Origin: Lathyrus oleraceus
Taxonomy: Eukaryota > Streptophyta > Magnoliopsida > Fabales > Fabaceae
Length of the DNA stretch: 64,000 bases
Direction of reading: 5' to 3'
NCBI RefSeq assembly: GCF_024323335.1
Contig: NC_066585.1
Span: 181,058,294 to 181,122,293, forward strand
A program made the position numbers and the translations under genes. The notes beneath the pieces are model-generated. The model saw nothing but the letters and a program-made list of their open reading frames with translations, searched no databases and had not been told where the DNA came from. Every line of letters starts with the position of its first letter. Position 1 is the first letter of the stretch. Below are positions 62,301 to 64,000 of this stretch, piece by piece.

Positions 62301-64000
62301 ATAAACATTGGTTAGATTTGTCCTCTAAAAGATAGTCTGATGATTTGTCTTCTCCTAACTCTGCTTCTTTTATGCATTCATCGATGATATCCATGAAGTA
62401 ACATGTATCTTCTATCGCAGGTGCTTTCAAGAATTGGGACAGAATGAATTCAATTTTTTCTTCACCTACTTCGAAGGTGAGTCGTCCTCGTTTTACGTCT
62501 ATGATTGCACTGGCAGTTGCTAAGAACGGTCTTCCTAGTATAATAGGCGTAGTATCATCTTCTCTAATGTCCATAATTGTAAAGTCAGTGGGAATGTAAA
62601 ACTGACCTATGCGTACGGGAACGTTTTCAAGGATTCCTACAGGATATTTGATGGAACGATCTGCTAGTTGCACAGACATTTTGGTTGGTCTTAATTCTCC
62701 CATTTCCAGTTTCTTACATATGGATAAAGGCATAACGCTAATTCCGGCTCCTAAATCGCATAAAGCTTTGTCGATGACAAATTTTCCTATGTGACAGGGT
62801 ATAGAAAAACTACCCGGATCCTTGAGTTTAGGAGGCATGTTTTGGATTATAGCGCTACATTCGGCAGGGAGTGTAACAGTTTCGCTATCCTCAAGTTTCC
62901 TCTTATTAGAAAGGATTTCTTTTAAGAATTTAGCATATGAGGGCATCTGCGTAATAGCTTCGGTGAACGGAATTGTAACGTTTAATTGTTTAAGGAGGTC
63001 AACAAATTTTCTAAATTGGCCCGCATCTTTGGTTTTAACAAGCCTTTGAGAGTAAGGGATAGGTGGTTTGTAAGGTGGTGGAGGTACATAAGGTTCCTTC
63101 TTTTCTAGGGTTTCCTTATTACTCTCTTCCTTTTCCTTAGGTTCACTTTCCTCAGTTGATTTCTTAGGGTTTTGGTTTTCTATCCTTGGATCAGACGGTC
63201 CTTCCACTTTCGTTCCACTTCTTAATATAATTGCATGAGCTTGGCTTCTCGGATTAGGTTGGGGCTGTCCAGGGAATGTACCAGTTGGGGCAGCAGTAGG
63301 TGCTTGTTGTTGAGCTACTTGAGATATTTGTGTTTCCAGCATTTTGTTATGGGTAGCCAAGGCATCTACTTTGCTTGCTAGTTGTTTAAGTTGTTCGCCA
63401 GTGTGTATGTTCTGGTTTAAGAAATCTTTATTGGTTTGTTGTTGGGAAGCTATAAAGTTTTCCATCATGATTTCCAAGTTGGATTTTCTAGGGGTATTAT
63501 TGTTAGGCATGGATGGATTTGGTTTCTGATATCCCGGAGGTATAGATGGGGCTTGATTTGGAGACTGTCCAGGTGCGTATAAAGCATTATTACTCTTATA
63601 TGAAAAGTTTGGATGGTTCTTCCAATTTGGGTTATAGGTATTCGAATAGGGGCTTCCTTGAGCATAGTTCACTTGCTCTGCTTGGATTCCAGTCAAGAGT
63701 TGACAGTCCGTAGGAGTGTGGCCTTGGATTCCACAGACCTCGCAATTCTGAGTTATAGCAACCACGGCGGCTGGAGGTGATACGTTTAAACTTTCAATTT
63801 TCTGGACCAAAGCATCCACTTTTGCATTAACGTGATCAAGGTTACTTATCTCGTACATGCCAGTTTTCGTTTGAGGTTTTTCCACCGTTGTTCGTTCGGT
63901 TCCCCACTGATAGTGGTTTTGGGCCATGCTCTCGATAAGCTGGTAGGCATCAGCATAAGGTTTGTTCATTAGTGCACCACCTGCAGCGGCGTCTATTGTT
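59302..64000 (-). CDS. gag-pol: Athila 2 gag-pol polyprotein (5' end off window)
   Basis: Open minus-strand frame running off the right edge. The visible start [20 protein letters not shown] is the end of the gag core, so the M at 63969 is internal. Numbering from that M: CX2CX4HX4C knuckle ([14 protein letters not shown], about 75-88); linker; protease with D-L-G-A (about 405) and [20 protein letters not shown] with [20 protein letters not shown] and FMDD (about 815); RNase H with [14 protein letters not shown] (about 965), [20 protein letters not shown] and ADHLSRLE; integrase with H-H-C-C (about 1188-1231), WGIDFMG (1255), SDGGSHF (1315) and VEVSNRE (1351). It ends with a [14 protein letters not shown] core and [12 protein letters not shown]. 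No stop or frameshift, and all catalytic residues seem present, so possibly competent. Confidence 0.95.
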   Translation of the reverse strand, partial: TIDAAAGGALMNKPYADAYQLIESMAQNHYQWGTERTTVEKPQTKTGMYEISNLDHVNAKVDALVQKIESLNVSPPAAVVAITQNCEVCGIQGHTPTDCQLLTGIQAEQVNYAQGSPYSNTYNPNWKNHPNFSYKSNNALYAPGQSPNQAPSIPPGYQKPNPSMPNNNTPRKSNLEIMMENFIASQQQTNKDFLNQNIHTGEQLKQLASKVDALATHNKMLETQISQVAQQQAPTAAPTGTFPGQPQPNPRSQAHAIILRSGTKVEGPSDPRIENQNPKKSTEESEPKEKEESNKETLEKKEPYVPPPPYKPPIPYSQRLVKTKDAGQFRKFVDLLKQLNVTIPFTEAITQMPSYAKFLKEILSNKRKLEDSETVTLPAECSAIIQNMPPKLKDPGSFSIPCHIGKFVIDKALCDLGAGISVMPLSICKKLEMGELRPTKMSVQLADRSIKYPVGILENVPVRIGQFYIPTDFTIMDIREDDTTPIILGRPFLATASAIIDVKRGRLTFEVGEEKIEFILSQFLKAPAIEDTCYFMDIIDECIKEAELGEDKSSDYLLEDKSNQCLSITPDPTQCLNKPTPDLKTLPKNLRYEFLDLELERPVIVNADLGRLETEKLLHILRKYPTALGYHITDLKGISPSICMHRIMLEEDCKTSREHQRRLNPILSEVVKKEITKLLEAGIIYPISDSKWVSPVHVVPKKGGITVIENEKGETITKRIESGWRMCIDYRKLNKATRKDHFPLPFIDQMLERLAKHSHFCYLDGYSGFFQIPIHPDDQEKTTFTCPFGTFAYRRMPFGLCNAPATFQRCMMAIFADFLENIMEVFMDDFSVYGQSFEECLENLERVLERCVKVNLVLNWEKCHFMVQEGIVLGHIISNRGIEVDKAKIEVIENLQPPRTVREVRSFLGHAGFYRRFIKDFSKITKPLTGLLMKDVEFIFDDNCLKAFQTLKQALISAPIMQTPDWNEPFEIMCDASDYAVGAVLGQRKDKKLHVIYYASRTLDEAQMNYATTEKELLAVVFALDKFRSYLVGAKIIVYTDHAAIRYLLTKKDAKPRLLRWILLLQEFNLEIKDKKGTENVVADHLSRLENLEPERTSINDDFSYDKLIATLEENNSDMQVETTLAIAATPWYADLVNYLAAGIVPPTLSYQQKKRFFYDIKHYYWDDPLLFKRGPDGIFRRCIPEEEVENIIQHYHSAPYGGHTSTSKTCSKILQAGFYWPTIWKDVHAAIKECDRCQRTGNISRRDEMPQKGILEVEIFDVWGIDFMGPFPSSFGNKYILVAVDYVSKWIEAIASPTNDTRVVTRLFKNIIFLRFGIPRIVVSDGGSHFISKVLEKLLLKYGVRHRIATPYHPQTSGQVEVSNREIKQILEKTVATSRKDWSLKLPEALWAYRTAYKTPIGTTPFKLIYGKSCHLPVELEHKAYWAIRNLNLNYKAAGEKRILDINELEELRRDAYENARIYKERTKQWHDKCISRKIFKQGDAVLLFNSRLKLFPGKIRSRWSGPFHITKVFPSGAVEIKGKSTEPFTVNGQRLKHYHFAETNEDSQILHLDETPPGPIDYI

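Larger units (their letters stand above)
12582..64000 (+). mobile_element. Host Ogre element (Ty3/Gypsy, Tat lineage), interrupted and partial
   Basis: Plus-strand Ogre: 5' LTR (12582-14257 plus 36275-39563), Arg-type PBS, leader (39584-40045 and 47313-47917), ORF1, gag and protease up to 52916. Three younger elements interrupt it: an Ogre in the LTR, Athila 1 in the leader and Athila 2 in the protease. RT, RNase H, integrase and the 3' LTR must lie beyond the right edge. The flank before the LTR is CTAGC (12577-12581), the expected target-site copy. The coordinates span the nested insertions. Confidence 0.85.
52917..64000 (-). mobile_element. Athila element 2, intact gag-pol and two extra ORFs (partial)
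   Basis: Minus-strand element entering from the right edge: gag-pol (to 59302), post-pol hairpin, ORF A (59014-57716), ORF B (57074-55773), 1.1 kb noncoding, PPT, and 3' LTR 54681-52917. The visible coding frames have no stops, suggesting a young copy. The 5' LTR, PBS and gag start are outside the window. Confidence 0.9.

Noticed and set aside
1..64000. CRISPR arrays, tRNA or rRNA genes, bacterial-type operons
   Set aside because: None seen. Repeats lack the direct-repeat/spacer regularity, and the genome is a plant nuclear one. The tRNA-like matches are only PBS sites.

Overview
The window is a block of nested LTR retrotransposons from a large-genome plant, most likely a legume of tribe Fabeae (pea, vetch, lentil or faba group). 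The Ogre/Tat elements with LTRs over 5 kb, the SIRE/Maximus-type LTR and the Athila and Tekay elements, with no intact host gene in 64 kb, all point that way. The species itself is an inference.

Layout. 1-3007: a patchwork of broken host-gene pieces: two unidentified exon groups, a VOZ transcription-factor N-terminus, a receptor-like kinase and a sliver of squalene epoxidase. On the right it is bounded by 41 bp that look like the start of a minus-strand LTR. 3008-8337: minus-strand Ty3/Gypsy Tekay element (pol wreck, Met-tRNA PBS, 2.9-kb LTR) inserted into the gag of an older plus-strand Tekay (8338-9789). 9790-11809: 3' end of a SIRE/Maximus (Ty1/Copia) element. 11815-12581: protease relic of an old Ogre.

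From 12582 to the right edge everything belongs to one large plus-strand Ogre (the 'host Ogre') carrying three later insertions. A 22-kb Ogre derivative (14258-36269, TSD CTCAT) sits inside its 5' LTR. A deleted Athila (40046-47312) sits in its leader. A second Athila (52917 to beyond the edge) breaks its protease. The host Ogre contributes its split LTR, Arg-type PBS, an intact ORF1 (47918-49645) and a gag-protease frame with three C-to-T type stops.

The 22-kb Ogre has lost ORF1, gag and protease. It keeps RT, two RNase H domains and integrase in one open frame, a 269-nt intron whose removal restores the frame, and 5.5 kb of tandem-repeat-rich 3' noncoding DNA. The first Athila keeps gag-protease but lost nearly all of pol. 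The second has an intact gag-pol running off the edge and two related extra ORFs at the env position.

The most unusual signals are in the Athila elements: (1) the last ORF of the second Athila has what looks like its own promoter, built like the LTR U3 (array of TGACG/CGTCA dyads about 140 bp upstream of a TATAAATA box); (2) an 8-bp stem with a 4-nt loop lies exactly 4 nt before each of three TAAGT(A/T)TGGGG purine tracts, with compensatory changes; (3) a second covarying hairpin follows the integrase stop in both families; (4) the LTR of the first Athila carries ten ACGCGT palindromes with 21/30-bp spacing. All were read by eye; no alignments or folding were run.
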